A stretch of 64,000 nucleotides of DNA. Source: Archangium violaceum Cb vi76 (GTDB lineage: Bacteria > Myxococcota > Myxococcia > Myxococcales > Myxococcaceae). The stretch lies in assembly GCF_000733295.1 (NCBI RefSeq), contig NZ_JPMI01000391.1:43377-107376 (forward strand). The letters run 5' to 3'. Both the position numbers and the translations under genes were made by a program. Shown one piece after another: positions 42,318-49,260 of this stretch; the stretch's first letter is position 1, and every line of letters starts with the position of its first letter. Below the pieces are notes generated by a model. The model was given only the letters and a program-made list of their open reading frames with translations, was not told where the DNA came from and did no database searches.

Positions 42318-43382
42318 ATGGGTCAGCGCCACATCATGAGAAGGGGATTCACTCCCGCCCGGGCGCTCGGGCTGTGCGGTGCGTTCCTCGTCTTGTTGCT
42401 CGCCACGTTCGTGCCGGCCGTCTCCTTCGGGGAGTGGCCCGTGTCCCTCGTCAAGGTCTTCGCCCACCCTGGTTCCACGGACAGCCATGTCTTCTGGTCC
42501 GTCCGGCTGCCGCATGTCCTGCTGGCGGCCATCGTCGGGGCGGGGCTCGCCGCCTCCGGCTCCACGCTGCAGGGCGTGCTGCGCAATCCCCTGGCGGATC
42601 CCTTCATCCTCGGCGTCTCGGGAGGCGCGGCGCTCGGGGCCACCCTGGCCCTGGCCCTGGGTCTGGCCAACGTGGAGGATGTGGCCCCGGGGCTGGGAGG
42701 GGGACTGGCCCGCCTCTCCGCGCCCGCACTGTTCGCCTTTCTCGGAGCCGTGTCGGCCATGCTCTTCGTGCTCGCCATCAGCCGGGGGCACGGTGGCCGG
42801 GCTCCCCATGCGGTGCTCCTCACGGGCGTCATCTTCAATACCTTCGCCGCGGCGGCCATCACCCTCATCAAGACCCTCGCCGGCCGGGACAGGCTGGAGG
42901 CGATCCTCTCCTGGCTCGCCGGTGACCTCGGTTCGGAGGAACCCGGGACGCTCGTGCTGTCCGCGCTCCTCCAGGCCGTGGCCATCGGGGTGATGATCGC
43001 GCTCTCGGGGCGGCTCAACCTGCTGACCCTGGGAGATGAGGACGCGGCCTCGCTCGGAGTGCCCGTGGTCCGGACCCGGCGGTGGTTGCTCCTCGCGGCG
43101 AGCGCCAGCGTGGCGGGGGTCGTGACGCTCTCGGGGCTCGTTGGCTTCGTGGGACTGCTCGTGCCCCACCTGCTCCGGCTCACTCTCGGGCCCGACCAAC
43201 GTCTCCTCGTACCGCTCTCGGCACTCGGGGGCGCGGCGTTTCTCACGCTCGCGGACCTGCTGGCGCGGCTGCTCTACCCCGTGTTCAACCAGTCCATTCC
43301 CGTGGGCGCTGTCACGGCGCTGCTTGGCGGACCGCTCTTCCTGGCGCTCCTGTACCGCAGCGGGCGGCTCACGGCGGGCTGA
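42318..43382 (+). CDS. btuC: Cobalamin ABC transporter permease (FecCD family)
   Basis: A 354-residue permease of the FecCD/BtuC family with about ten helices. VRLPHVLLAAIVGAGLAASGSTLQGVLRNPLADPFILGVSGGAALGA is the family signature, and GLVGFVGLLVPHLLRL the C-terminal hallmark. The start at 42318 (GGAG eight bases upstream) is chosen; the ATG at 42336 is an alternative. No ATPase gene follows; a BtuD-like ATPase lies at 54487-55281. Confidence 0.9.
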   Translation: MGQRHIMRRGFTPARALGLCGAFLVLLLATFVPAVSFGEWPVSLVKVFAHPGSTDSHVFWSVRLPHVLLAAIVGAGLAASGSTLQGVLRNPLADPFILGVSGGAALGATLALALGLANVEDVAPGLGGGLARLSAPALFAFLGAVSAMLFVLAISRGHGGRAPHAVLLTGVIFNTFAAAAITLIKTLAGRDRLEAILSWLAGDLGSEEPGTLVLSALLQAVAIGVMIALSGRLNLLTLGDEDAASLGVPVVRTRRWLLLAASASVAGVVTLSGLVGFVGLLVPHLLRLTLGPDQRLLVPLSALGGAAFLTLADLLARLLYPVFNQSIPVGAVTALLGGPLFLALLYRSGRLTAG

Positions 43383-43407
43383 GGGGCATGCGAGGCGGGT
43401 GAGCGGG

Positions 43408-43624
43408 CGTTGTCAGGAACGGATTTTCGCCGCGTCTTTTCTCGATGAAAGGAGCGGTGACCATGACGACGGTGACGAAGAACAGCCCGATGAACCTCAA
43501 GCACCTCAACGACACTGACGCTGGCATCGACGCGCTGACGCGTCCCGGTCTGGATGCCGCTCTGGACCTCCCCGGCCTCGAGCTGGAGGGTGGTCTACCG
43601 CCCGGACTCTGAAGCTTCCGCGAC
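43408..43624 (+). repeat. Duplicated peptide module, copy A
   Basis: A 217 bp segment that matches 46501-46717 without any length change, roughly 90 percent identical by eye. It covers about 55 bp of upstream sequence, the 49-codon peptide gene and 12 bp after its stop. The upstream match (CGTTGTCAGGAA... and GTCTTTTCT...GAAAGGAGCGGTGACC) suggests that shared control signals are kept. Confidence 0.9.
43463..43612 (+). CDS. 49-residue Leu-rich peptide, paralogue A
   Basis: A short gene with a strong ribosome site (AAAGGAG, 8 bases before the ATG). The peptide begins MTTVTKNSPMNLKHLNDTDA and ends DLPGLELEGGLPPGL. It contains no Cys, no hydrophobic signal and no aromatic residue, and Leu, Gly, Asp and Pro dominate. 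The paralogue at 46556-46705 has the same length and an identical C-terminal GLELEGGLPPGL. Differences fall in the N-terminal half and at single sites, so the C-terminus is under stronger constraint, as in a precursor or signalling peptide. No modifying enzyme or exporter is adjacent. A strong terminator follows, then a tRNA array. Confidence 0.65.
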   Translation: MTTVTKNSPMNLKHLNDTDAGIDALTRPGLDAALDLPGLELEGGLPPGL

Positions 43625-43684
43625 CTCGTCCCAGACGAGGCGTGGGACTCAGGGGCCGGGCTCCCAGAAAGGGACCCGGCCTCT
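43625..43684 (+). terminator. Hairpins ending peptide A transcription
   Basis: A small stem CTCGTC-CCA-GACGAG (43625-43639) is followed by a strong stem GGCCGGGCTCCC/GGGACCCGGCC (43654-43681, one bulge) and then TCTTGT. It separates peptide A from the tRNA array; copy B lacks this segment. Confidence 0.65.
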
Positions 43685-43708
43685 TGTCGTTCCGGGTCCT
43701 GCTCTGCT

Positions 43709-43780
43709 GCCCCGTTCGTCTATCGGCGAGGACACCGCGCTCTCAATGCGGAAAGACGGGTTCGACTCCCGTACGGGGTA
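43709..43780 (+). tRNA. tRNA-Glu (anticodon CTC)
   Basis: The cloverleaf folds well. Acceptor GCCCCGT/ACGGGGT (first pair G-U), D arm GTCT/GGAC with GG in the loop, anticodon stem CCGCG/TGCGG with loop CTCTCAA (U33 present, anticodon CTC), T arm ACGGG-TTCGACT-CCCGT. The body resembles bacterial tRNA-Glu (TTCGTCTA...GGACACCGC). The discriminator base is A rather than G. CCA is not encoded. It is the most normal of the array. Confidence 0.75.
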
Positions 43781-43789
43781 CACGCAACA

Positions 43790-43882
43790 CCAGCAACATG
43801 CGGCCGTGGCCGAGAGGTGAGGCCCCTGAGCGCCACTCAGGAGAACGCGGGTTCGACTCCCGCCGACCGCTCTTCGCAGTCC
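43790..43882 (+). repeat. Duplicated tRNA-like segment, copy A
   Basis: This 93 bp segment is identical to 46795-46887. It contains the tRNA-like gene at 43800-43871 plus 10-11 bp on each side. After 46887 copy B continues with GCGGTACTC, which matches the end of the last tRNA in array A (44065-44073), as if the two intervening tRNAs had been deleted from B. Confidence 0.92.
43800..43871 (+). tRNA. tRNA-like gene, anticodon position reads GCC, C33 (copy A)
   Basis: Cloverleaf: acceptor GCGGCCG/CGACCGC with one mismatch (C5-A68), D arm GCC/GGC, anticodon stem CCTGA/TCAGG, loop GCGCCAC, variable region of 5, T arm GCGGG-TTCGACT-CCCGC. Position 33, almost always U, is C here, and the anticodon position would be GCC (Gly). 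The D arm (GGCCGAGAGGTGAGGC) is Ser/Leu-like but there is no long variable arm. It is probably not a normal decoding tRNA. An identical copy lies at 46805-46876. Confidence 0.5.
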
Positions 43883-43894
43883 CAGCAGTCCCAT

Positions 43895-43969
43895 GCCGGA
43901 GTAGCCCAACCTGGTAGAGGCGCCAGATCGAGAGTCTGGAGGTTGCGGGTTCGACTCCCGCTTCCGGCA
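43895..43969 (+). tRNA. tRNA-like gene, anticodon position reads GAG, C33
   Basis: Acceptor GCCGGAG/TTCCGGC, D arm GCC/GGC with CTGG in the loop, anticodon stem CCAGA/TCTGG with loop TCGAGAG, variable region AGGTT, T arm GCGGG-TTCGACT-CCCGC, discriminator A. The anticodon position GAG would decode Leu, yet the long variable arm of every bacterial tRNA-Leu is absent and base 33 is C. Its body is nearly the same as the following tRNA. No CCA is encoded. Confidence 0.55.
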
Positions 43970-43995
43970 CACACAGTCCAGCAGTGGAAGCACAT

Positions 43996-44070
43996 GCCGC
44001 GGTAGCCCAACCTGGTAGAGGCGCTGCGTTCAGAACGCAGAGGTTGCGGGTTCGACTCCCGCCCGCGGTA
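43996..44070 (+). tRNA. tRNA with anticodon CAG (Leu) but short variable arm
   Basis: Acceptor GCCGCGG/CCGCGGT (first pair G-U), D arm GCC/GGC, anticodon stem CTGCG/CGCAG with loop TTCAGAA (U33 normal, anticodon CAG), variable region AGGTT, T arm GCGGG-TTCGACT-CCCGC, discriminator A. The fold is fully canonical class I. A Leu anticodon in a class I body is abnormal because leucyl-tRNA synthetase normally recognises a class II body. The 3' end lies one base before the stop of the convergent 44072 gene. Confidence 0.65.
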
Positions 44071-44071
44071 C

Positions 44072-46432
44072 TCAGAGGTTCATGCCGATGTTTCCCAGCG
44101 AGATGCTGGGTCCGAAGATGAGGGCCCATCGGCCCACTTCCCTTCCGACGGAGCCGTCCGGGAGCTTGATGAAGTAGGCCTCGCGGAACTCGTAGGCTCC
44201 CCAGACGTGGATGCTCAAGGCGGCCTGCCCACCCGTGGAGCCTCCTCCCAGCGGGACGCGGATGCCCAATCCCGCGACGGCGGCCAGCGTGGGGGGATAG
44301 TCGTTCAACAGTCCTCCCGTCTGCACGAGCCCCACGCCCATCAGTCCCAACTCCAGTCCGAGCAGTCCCTCCTTGCCCTGCTCGTCCAACAACGTGAGCC
44401 GGGACAGCAGGCCGAAGTTCAGCGTGAGCTGCCCCGTCGGCTGATTCAGCCGGTAGAGGCCGCTGGGGATGGTGGCGGTGGCGTACAGGCGCAGCCGCGA
44501 GCCCTCGACGGTCGCCGACCACTGCACCGAGGGCAGGCTGGCCCGTGACGAGGGCGCCGCGAGCAGGTAGCGCGACTCGTCCACGATGTGGCTGACGCGT
44601 ACGACGATGCGATCGAACTGCTCGAGCACGTTCTTGAGCCAGAACGTCCGGGGCTCGCCGCCTGGCTGGAGCACCATGCGCTCGTTCACCCGCGCGGCCT
44701 CTCGCGCCGAGCCGCTGGCGGACGTGACGTCCACCTCGAGGATGATCTCCTGCAAGCCATCCTCGGGCCGCAGCCGCTCCCGGTGGATGATGATGCGGCA
44801 ACTGTCACGCGCCTCGAAGGGGATGCGCGTCGGCTTGCCAGGATGGATGCGCTGGGAGTTCCCGTCCTTGTCGGCACACAGGAACTCGATGAGTGGCTCC
44901 TCGGACTCGGCCGATGCGCTGAGCTGCGCGGGCACCGAGGCTTCCCGCAGCGCCCGTTGGGTCCGCTCGTACACGACGGCGAGGTCCACCGAGCGCAAGG
45001 CCTGCGGCAACCCCTCGACGCGGTAGCCGAAGCGCAGCGGGACGAAGCCGCTGTTGTTCTCATCCCCGCGCACCCGGAAGCGCCCCTGCTCGGTCCGCAC
45101 CGAGTAGGCCCCCTCGACGGACAGCGGCACGAGCCTCGTGCGATCACCGGGAGACGCCACCGAGAGGTCCGCCTCCCGGTTGGTGGGAATGAAGTCGATC
45201 TTACCGAAACCGGGAAGCTCGAGACGTGCGCGAGGGGAGGGGGCCGTGACGGTGTCCGCCGCGGTGGTGGCGATCACGGTCGGGTCCACCTCGGAGCGGG
45301 TGGCCGTGAGGGTCAGCCGGTCCGCCCCCAGGCGCCCCACCCGCAGCAGCATGAAGGCCGCCTCGTCCTCCCGGACCACCTGGGTCACCCCGACGGGCTC
45401 GCCGTTGGCGCGCCAGTGGAAGGTCCGCGCCTCGGACGCGCAGCGCGGGTCCACCCGCACCACCACCCGCATGTCCTCCGCGCTCCTCAGCGGCGGTCCC
45501 GACACGAGCTCCACCGGGCAGTGCAGGAGTTGCAGCACCGCGGAGGCGCTGCTGTCGAGTGCCTCGCCTCGCGCGACGAACACCCGGGGCACCAGGCGTA
45601 CCCGGAGGCCCAGACTCGTGACGAGGCCCGGCACGGCGCGCACGGAGACGCCGCCCTCGTTCAGCTCGCAGCGGGCGGGGCCACAGTCGACGGACGCGAT
45701 GGCCTCGGGGTGTGGCAGCGCCAGACGGCCTTCTCCCGTGGAGAGATCCAGGGCGGGCACTCCCGGCAGGACCGAGGACAGGATGACGCGGCTCGGGCGC
45801 ACTTGCAGCTCCGAGGATTCGAGCCGCCGGCCCGAGGCATTGAAGGTGAGGACGCCTTCACCGAAGCGCGCCCCCGCCGGAAGCAGGAAGAGGGACACGT
45901 CCGCTGGCACACCGCGGCGCACCGGCAATACGCAGGGTTGCGGAGCCTCCGAGGGCCCGGTGCCGAGGCAGGTCTCGTGTTCCATTCGCGCGTCGCGAGT
46001 GGGGCCCGGCCAGAACACCTGCGCTCCCGCCAGCCCTCGTCCGCGCAGCTCGAGCCGCCCCTCGTCCGCGGCCAGCAGTACGCTCGCCGGCTCGACTTCC
46101 GGGAAGGCCCCTGTCGCCACGAGCGTGAGCGTCTCCTGGGGGCCCGTGCAGCCGCTCGCGGCGGGCGCCACCTGCAGCGTCACCGGTTGGCCCACGCGTT
46201 CACTGCCTGCCCGGGGTGGGCGGACGGAGCGTGAATCCTCGCCCACCGTCCAGCCCTCCGACGCCTGGCCGCAGACGACCCGGTTGGGAAGGAGCAGGGA
46301 GTGGCCCCCGATGGGCGCCTGCACGACGGTGGCCTGCGCCCACGCCGTGCCGCCGAGGAGCGACCACGCGACGAGCAGGGCAACCCACCCTGGAGAAGCG
46401 AGAACGGCGAAGTGCTGCGAACGCTGCGGCAA
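44072..46432 (-). CDS. Large secreted/outer-membrane protein between two tRNA-peptide modules
   Basis: A protein of 786 residues that I do not recognise. The signal peptide is GWVALLVAWSLLGGTAWAQA. The N-terminal two thirds are beta-rich with Ig-like repeats, scattered Cys and clauses such as VSVRAVPGLVTSLGLRVRLVPRVFVARGEALD. The last about 170 residues look like an outer-membrane barrel (LRLYATATIPSGLYRLNQPTGQLTLNFGLLSRL..., AALSIHVWGAYEFREAYFIKL). The TTG at 46432 is chosen because AAGGGAG lies 5 bases upstream and the signal peptide follows at once; a TTG at 46480 is the longer option. It lies exactly between the two peptide/tRNA modules on the opposite strand. Confidence 0.75.
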   Translation of the reverse strand: MPQRSQHFAVLASPGWVALLVAWSLLGGTAWAQATVVQAPIGGHSLLLPNRVVCGQASEGWTVGEDSRSVRPPRAGSERVGQPVTLQVAPAASGCTGPQETLTLVATGAFPEVEPASVLLAADEGRLELRGRGLAGAQVFWPGPTRDARMEHETCLGTGPSEAPQPCVLPVRRGVPADVSLFLLPAGARFGEGVLTFNASGRRLESSELQVRPSRVILSSVLPGVPALDLSTGEGRLALPHPEAIASVDCGPARCELNEGGVSVRAVPGLVTSLGLRVRLVPRVFVARGEALDSSASAVLQLLHCPVELVSGPPLRSAEDMRVVVRVDPRCASEARTFHWRANGEPVGVTQVVREDEAAFMLLRVGRLGADRLTLTATRSEVDPTVIATTAADTVTAPSPRARLELPGFGKIDFIPTNREADLSVASPGDRTRLVPLSVEGAYSVRTEQGRFRVRGDENNSGFVPLRFGYRVEGLPQALRSVDLAVVYERTQRALREASVPAQLSASAESEEPLIEFLCADKDGNSQRIHPGKPTRIPFEARDSCRIIIHRERLRPEDGLQEIILEVDVTSASGSAREAARVNERMVLQPGGEPRTFWLKNVLEQFDRIVVRVSHIVDESRYLLAAPSSRASLPSVQWSATVEGSRLRLYATATIPSGLYRLNQPTGQLTLNFGLLSRLTLLDEQGKEGLLGLELGLMGVGLVQTGGLLNDYPPTLAAVAGLGIRVPLGGGSTGGQAALSIHVWGAYEFREAYFIKLPDGSVGREVGRWALIFGPSISLGNIGMNL

Positions 46433-46500
46433 GAGATCTCCCTTCGCCCGAGCGGTAGTGGGGGCAGACCGTTTTGTCAATCGCTCCAGGTTTGAGCCGG

Positions 46501-46717
46501 CGTTGTCAGGAATGGATTCGTGCAGCGTCTTTTCTAGGTGAAAGGAGCGGTGACCATGACGACGGTGACGAAGCAGAGCCCGATGAACCTCGAGTCCCTG
46601 AACGATACTGACGCTGGCATCGACGCGCTTTCGCGTCCCGGTCTGGATGCCGCTCTGGACCTCTCCGGCCTCGAGTTGGAGGGTGGTCTACCGCCCGGAC
46701 TCTGAAGCTTCCGCGAC
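46501..46717 (+). repeat. Duplicated peptide module, copy B
   Basis: This is the counterpart of 43408-43624, with equal length and about 90 percent identity by eye. After the shared end (CTTCCGCGAC) copy B runs straight into a tRNA-like gene with no terminator. Confidence 0.9.
46556..46705 (+). CDS. 49-residue Leu-rich peptide, paralogue B
   Basis: The same length and ribosome site (AAAGGAG, 8 bases) as paralogue A. The start MTTVTKQSPMNLESLNDTDA differs from A at four of the first 20 residues; the rest differs at two (ALSRP for ALTRP, DLSGLE for DLPGLE). Many of the DNA changes are at third positions, which supports translation. The peptide is acidic and Leu/Gly/Asp-rich with no Cys. A tRNA-like gene begins 16 bp after the stop. 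Confidence 0.65.
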   Translation: MTTVTKQSPMNLESLNDTDAGIDALSRPGLDAALDLSGLELEGGLPPGL

Positions 46718-46721
46718 ACAA

Positions 46722-46792
46722 GCTCTTGGATGCGATTGGATCGCAGCACGGCCGTCTACCGTGTGAACAGGGTTCGATTCCCTGCAGGAGCG
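46722..46792 (+). tRNA. tRNA-like gene, anticodon position reads GTC, C33
   Basis: Acceptor GCTCTTG/CAGGAGC, D arm TGCG/CGCA with ATTGGAT loop, anticodon stem CACGG/CCGTG with loop CCGTCTA, variable TGAA, T arm CAGGG-TTCGATT-CCCTG, discriminator G. All stems pair. Base 33 is C, and the anticodon position would be GTC (Asp). It has no counterpart in array A. No CCA is encoded. It is either a degenerate tRNA or a tRNA mimic with a non-decoding role. Confidence 0.5.
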
Positions 46793-46804
46793 CTCCAGCA
46801 ACAT

Positions 46805-46876
46805 GCGGCCGTGGCCGAGAGGTGAGGCCCCTGAGCGCCACTCAGGAGAACGCGGGTTCGACTCCCGCCGACCGCT
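46805..46876 (+). tRNA. tRNA-like gene, anticodon position reads GCC, C33 (copy B)
   Basis: This is base-for-base identical to 43800-43871, including the acceptor mismatch and C33, within a 93 bp identical segment (46795-46887). Perfect identity, when the neighbouring peptide gene has drifted about 10 percent, suggests gene conversion or strong constraint. Confidence 0.5.
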
Positions 46877-46939
46877 CTTCGCAGTCCGCGGTACTCGCAG
46901 TTGACAAGAGATGCCCCGCCGCCATATCCCGCCCACCGT

Positions 46940-47152
46940 CTTCGGTTCTTCCACCTCTGGGTGGGGATTCGAGGGAACCCGGTGCGAGTCCGGGACTGCC
47001 CCGCAGCGGTGAACGGGAACGAAAACCGTCAGGATGCACTGGTCCTCTCCCGAGGACTGGGAAGCGACGGCCAGTAGACAAGGTGGCCTCTCCACGAGGC
47101 CACGCCGCCCGTGAGTCCGAAAACCTGCCGAGGACCCGTGCCGGTGGCACGG
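46940..47152 (+). ncRNA. Cobalamin riboswitch 2, upstream of lipoprotein-Rieske operon
   Basis: The aptamer elements are clear: GGGAACCCGGTGCGAGTCCGGGACTGCCCCGCAGC region near 46973-47008 (including CGGTGAACGG) and the B12 box GAGTCCGAAAACCTGCCG at 47113-47130. Just after it, CCGTGCC-GGT-GGCACGG (47136-47152) is a perfect 7 bp hairpin, likely part of the expression platform. About 135 bases of leader then precede the first gene at 47288. Confidence 0.92.
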
Positions 47153-47287
47153 ACAACACCGAGGCCTCCGAGGGGAGGCAGCGGGTGCGCCGCCGTGTGC
47201 GTCCTCTGTCAGGCCGTGCCTGGTTCGTATCCCGCTCCCACTCCTCGCGAAGGCATTCCGCCCGAGGGGGCGAGGAGCAGGACGCGA

Positions 47288-48568
47288 ATGAAGACGGGAA
47301 CGATGGGTTCGGGCCGGTTCGGCCGCTTCGTGGTGGTGCTGGGCACCCTGTCGCTGGGGCTGCTGGTCACGGGCTGTGAAGAGGAGTGCGTCGACCAGAC
47401 CGACTGCGCGAACAAGCAGGGCGCTCCCGCCGAGGGCAAGCGCTACGAGTGCGTGGACAACCGCTGCGTGCAGCGGGACATCGCCGACGCGGGGACCGAT
47501 GCCGGCACCGACGCGGGGACGGACGCGGGCACCGATGCGGGGACCGATGCCGGCACCGACGCGGGCGTCACGTGCGCGGACCTGCCGCATGACGCGAAGC
47601 TCGGCACGTTGCAGCTCCAGGCGGGCTTCACCACCGCCGAGTCCGTGACCCTCCCGGATGGCATCGGTGCGCTGACCGCCGTGCCGAGTGGCAGCGACTT
47701 CAAGCTGTACGGCTTCAATGGCGCTGACGACAGCCTCTACGCGCTTGGCAACTGGCCGGTCATCGCCTCCAGCACCACGCCCCTCCAGGCCCTTATTCCC
47801 GAGGCGGACAAGGGTGCTTTCCCGAGCGGGTACCTCACCAACGATGGCACCCGGCTGCTGACCGGCTACACCAAATTCGGGGAAGGCTTCCCCGGCAATG
47901 TCCTCGTCTACGACACGGTCACTCCGGCCGAGACCCGCTACGTCTCCGCCGCGGGCAACTTCTCCGCCGCCGCCGTCCCCGGTGCCTTCCTCATCAATGG
48001 CGTGGGCCTCGAGGGCGTGGCTGGGAGTGACACCGCCATCTACGCGCTGCGGACGGACACCAGGCCCTTCCAGGGCTCCAAGCTGGCGACCTTCCCGGTC
48101 TCGGGTGCCTTCAGCGGTTACTCGGCCGTCACGAGCGACAACGTGGCCGTGCTCGGCTACGCGGCCTCCGATACCTCGACGTCTGATCCGTACGACAGCA
48201 TCAACTACCTGACCGCCGTGGCTCCCGCGGTGTACTCGCCGGCGATCTCGGGCGAGACGACCTTCGCGCTCACCAACCCCAACGCGATCGAGCTCTACGC
48301 GAAGAACGACCTCCAGGGCGTCGCGGGGTTCGGCAAGGGTGTGGCGCTGCACCGTGGCACCTTCACGGCCACCCAGGATGTCTCGCGCATCGAGCTGACG
48401 GTGGGCGGCATCACCCCCAGCACCGTGACGGCGGGTGACCTCACTCCTGTCCTCACCACCAGCAACACCTGCACCAACGTGGTGACGATGGCGCCCATGG
48501 GTGAGGATCTGCTCGTCGGCGTGAAGGACAAGAACGGCCGCCGGCTCGTCCGTCTGCAGCAGCGCTAA
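47288..48568 (+). CDS. B12-regulated lipoprotein with Asp-Ala-Gly-Thr repeats
   Basis: A 426-residue lipoprotein (LLVTGC). After a short Cys-rich head (ECVDQTDCANKQG, CVDNRCVQRD) comes a DAGT tetrapeptide repeated about seven times (47486-47568), a flexible surface linker. The remaining about 330 residues are beta-rich with propeller-like repeats (SDFKLYGFNGADDSLYALGNWPVI, GDLTPVLTTSNTCTNVVTMAPMGEDLLVGV). It is the first gene after riboswitch 2, so it is presumably expressed when B12 is scarce. A surface capture role like BtuG is proposed by analogy. The start at 47288 is chosen; 47303 is possible. Confidence 0.8.
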   Translation: MKTGTMGSGRFGRFVVVLGTLSLGLLVTGCEEECVDQTDCANKQGAPAEGKRYECVDNRCVQRDIADAGTDAGTDAGTDAGTDAGTDAGTDAGVTCADLPHDAKLGTLQLQAGFTTAESVTLPDGIGALTAVPSGSDFKLYGFNGADDSLYALGNWPVIASSTTPLQALIPEADKGAFPSGYLTNDGTRLLTGYTKFGEGFPGNVLVYDTVTPAETRYVSAAGNFSAAAVPGAFLINGVGLEGVAGSDTAIYALRTDTRPFQGSKLATFPVSGAFSGYSAVTSDNVAVLGYAASDTSTSDPYDSINYLTAVAPAVYSPAISGETTFALTNPNAIELYAKNDLQGVAGFGKGVALHRGTFTATQDVSRIELTVGGITPSTVTAGDLTPVLTTSNTCTNVVTMAPMGEDLLVGVKDKNGRRLVRLQQR

Positions 48569-48573
48569 GGGCC

Positions 48574-49260
48574 ATGAAGACGCACGGCACCCTGGCGCGT
48601 TGGCGCGCCTGTCTCGTCATGTGCCTGCTCGCCGCGGGCTGCGGGGGTCCCTCCGAGGAGGAGAAGGACCCCCCGGCCCCGGTGGTCTGCGCGAGTGAGA
48701 ACAACCCGTTCGCCGACAAGGTGGTCTCCTTCACGCCCGGTGATTCCTCCGGCTTCGGCCAGGACGGCTTCCCCATCATCGTGCTCGGACCGCCCCGTGG
48801 TGGCGGCTCCGGCATGGGCTCGCTGGACGTGCTCTCGCTCGGCGAGCGGGGGGAGATCGTCCTCGAGTTCACCGACATCGGCGTGGAGGACGGGCCCGGC
48901 GTGGACCTGCTCGTCTTCGAGAACGCCTTCAGCAACTACGCGGAGACGGCCTTCGTGGAGGTGAGCGAGGACGGCAAGGCGTGGCATCGGTTCCCCTGTG
49001 ACCCCTCGGATGGGACCCACGGCTACCCCGGCTGCGCGGGCGTGAAGCCCGTGTTCTCCACGCCGGAGAACGGCATCAGCCCCACGGATCCGTCCGTGGC
49101 GGGAGGGGACGGCTTCGACCTGTCCACCCTCGGTGTGGCCCGGGCCCGCTTCATCCGCATCCGGGACAGCGGGCAGAACGGCTACGGCTTCACCTCCGGC
49201 GGGTTCGACCTGGACGCCGTCGCGGTGGTGAACGGCTCTCCCATCTGCGAGTGGAAGTGA
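48574..49260 (+). CDS. B12-regulated cell-surface lipoprotein
   Basis: A 228-residue lipoprotein (CLLAAGC). The body carries FADKVVSFTPGDSSGFGQDGFPIIVLGPPRGGG, LDVLSLGERGEIVLEFTDIGVEDGPGVDLLVFENAF and FIRIRDSGQNGYGFTSGGFDLDAVAVVNG. These are typical of a family often annotated simply as cell surface protein and seen in B12- or metal-regulated clusters. The repeated acidic loops could bind calcium. It starts 5 bp after the preceding lipoprotein and its stop overlaps the Rieske start, so the three are one operon. Confidence 0.8.
   Translation: MKTHGTLARWRACLVMCLLAAGCGGPSEEEKDPPAPVVCASENNPFADKVVSFTPGDSSGFGQDGFPIIVLGPPRGGGSGMGSLDVLSLGERGEIVLEFTDIGVEDGPGVDLLVFENAFSNYAETAFVEVSEDGKAWHRFPCDPSDGTHGYPGCAGVKPVFSTPENGISPTDPSVAGGDGFDLSTLGVARARFIRIRDSGQNGYGFTSGGFDLDAVAVVNGSPICEWK

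Noticed and set aside
43709..46876. An integrase attachment site or prophage at the tRNA genes.
   Set aside because: No integrase, no phage genes and no direct tRNA-end repeats apart from the module duplication itself.
47486..47568. A 12 bp tandem repeat that at first resembled a CRISPR or VNTR locus.
   Set aside because: It is the in-frame coding sequence of the DAGT linker of a lipoprotein, with no unique spacers.
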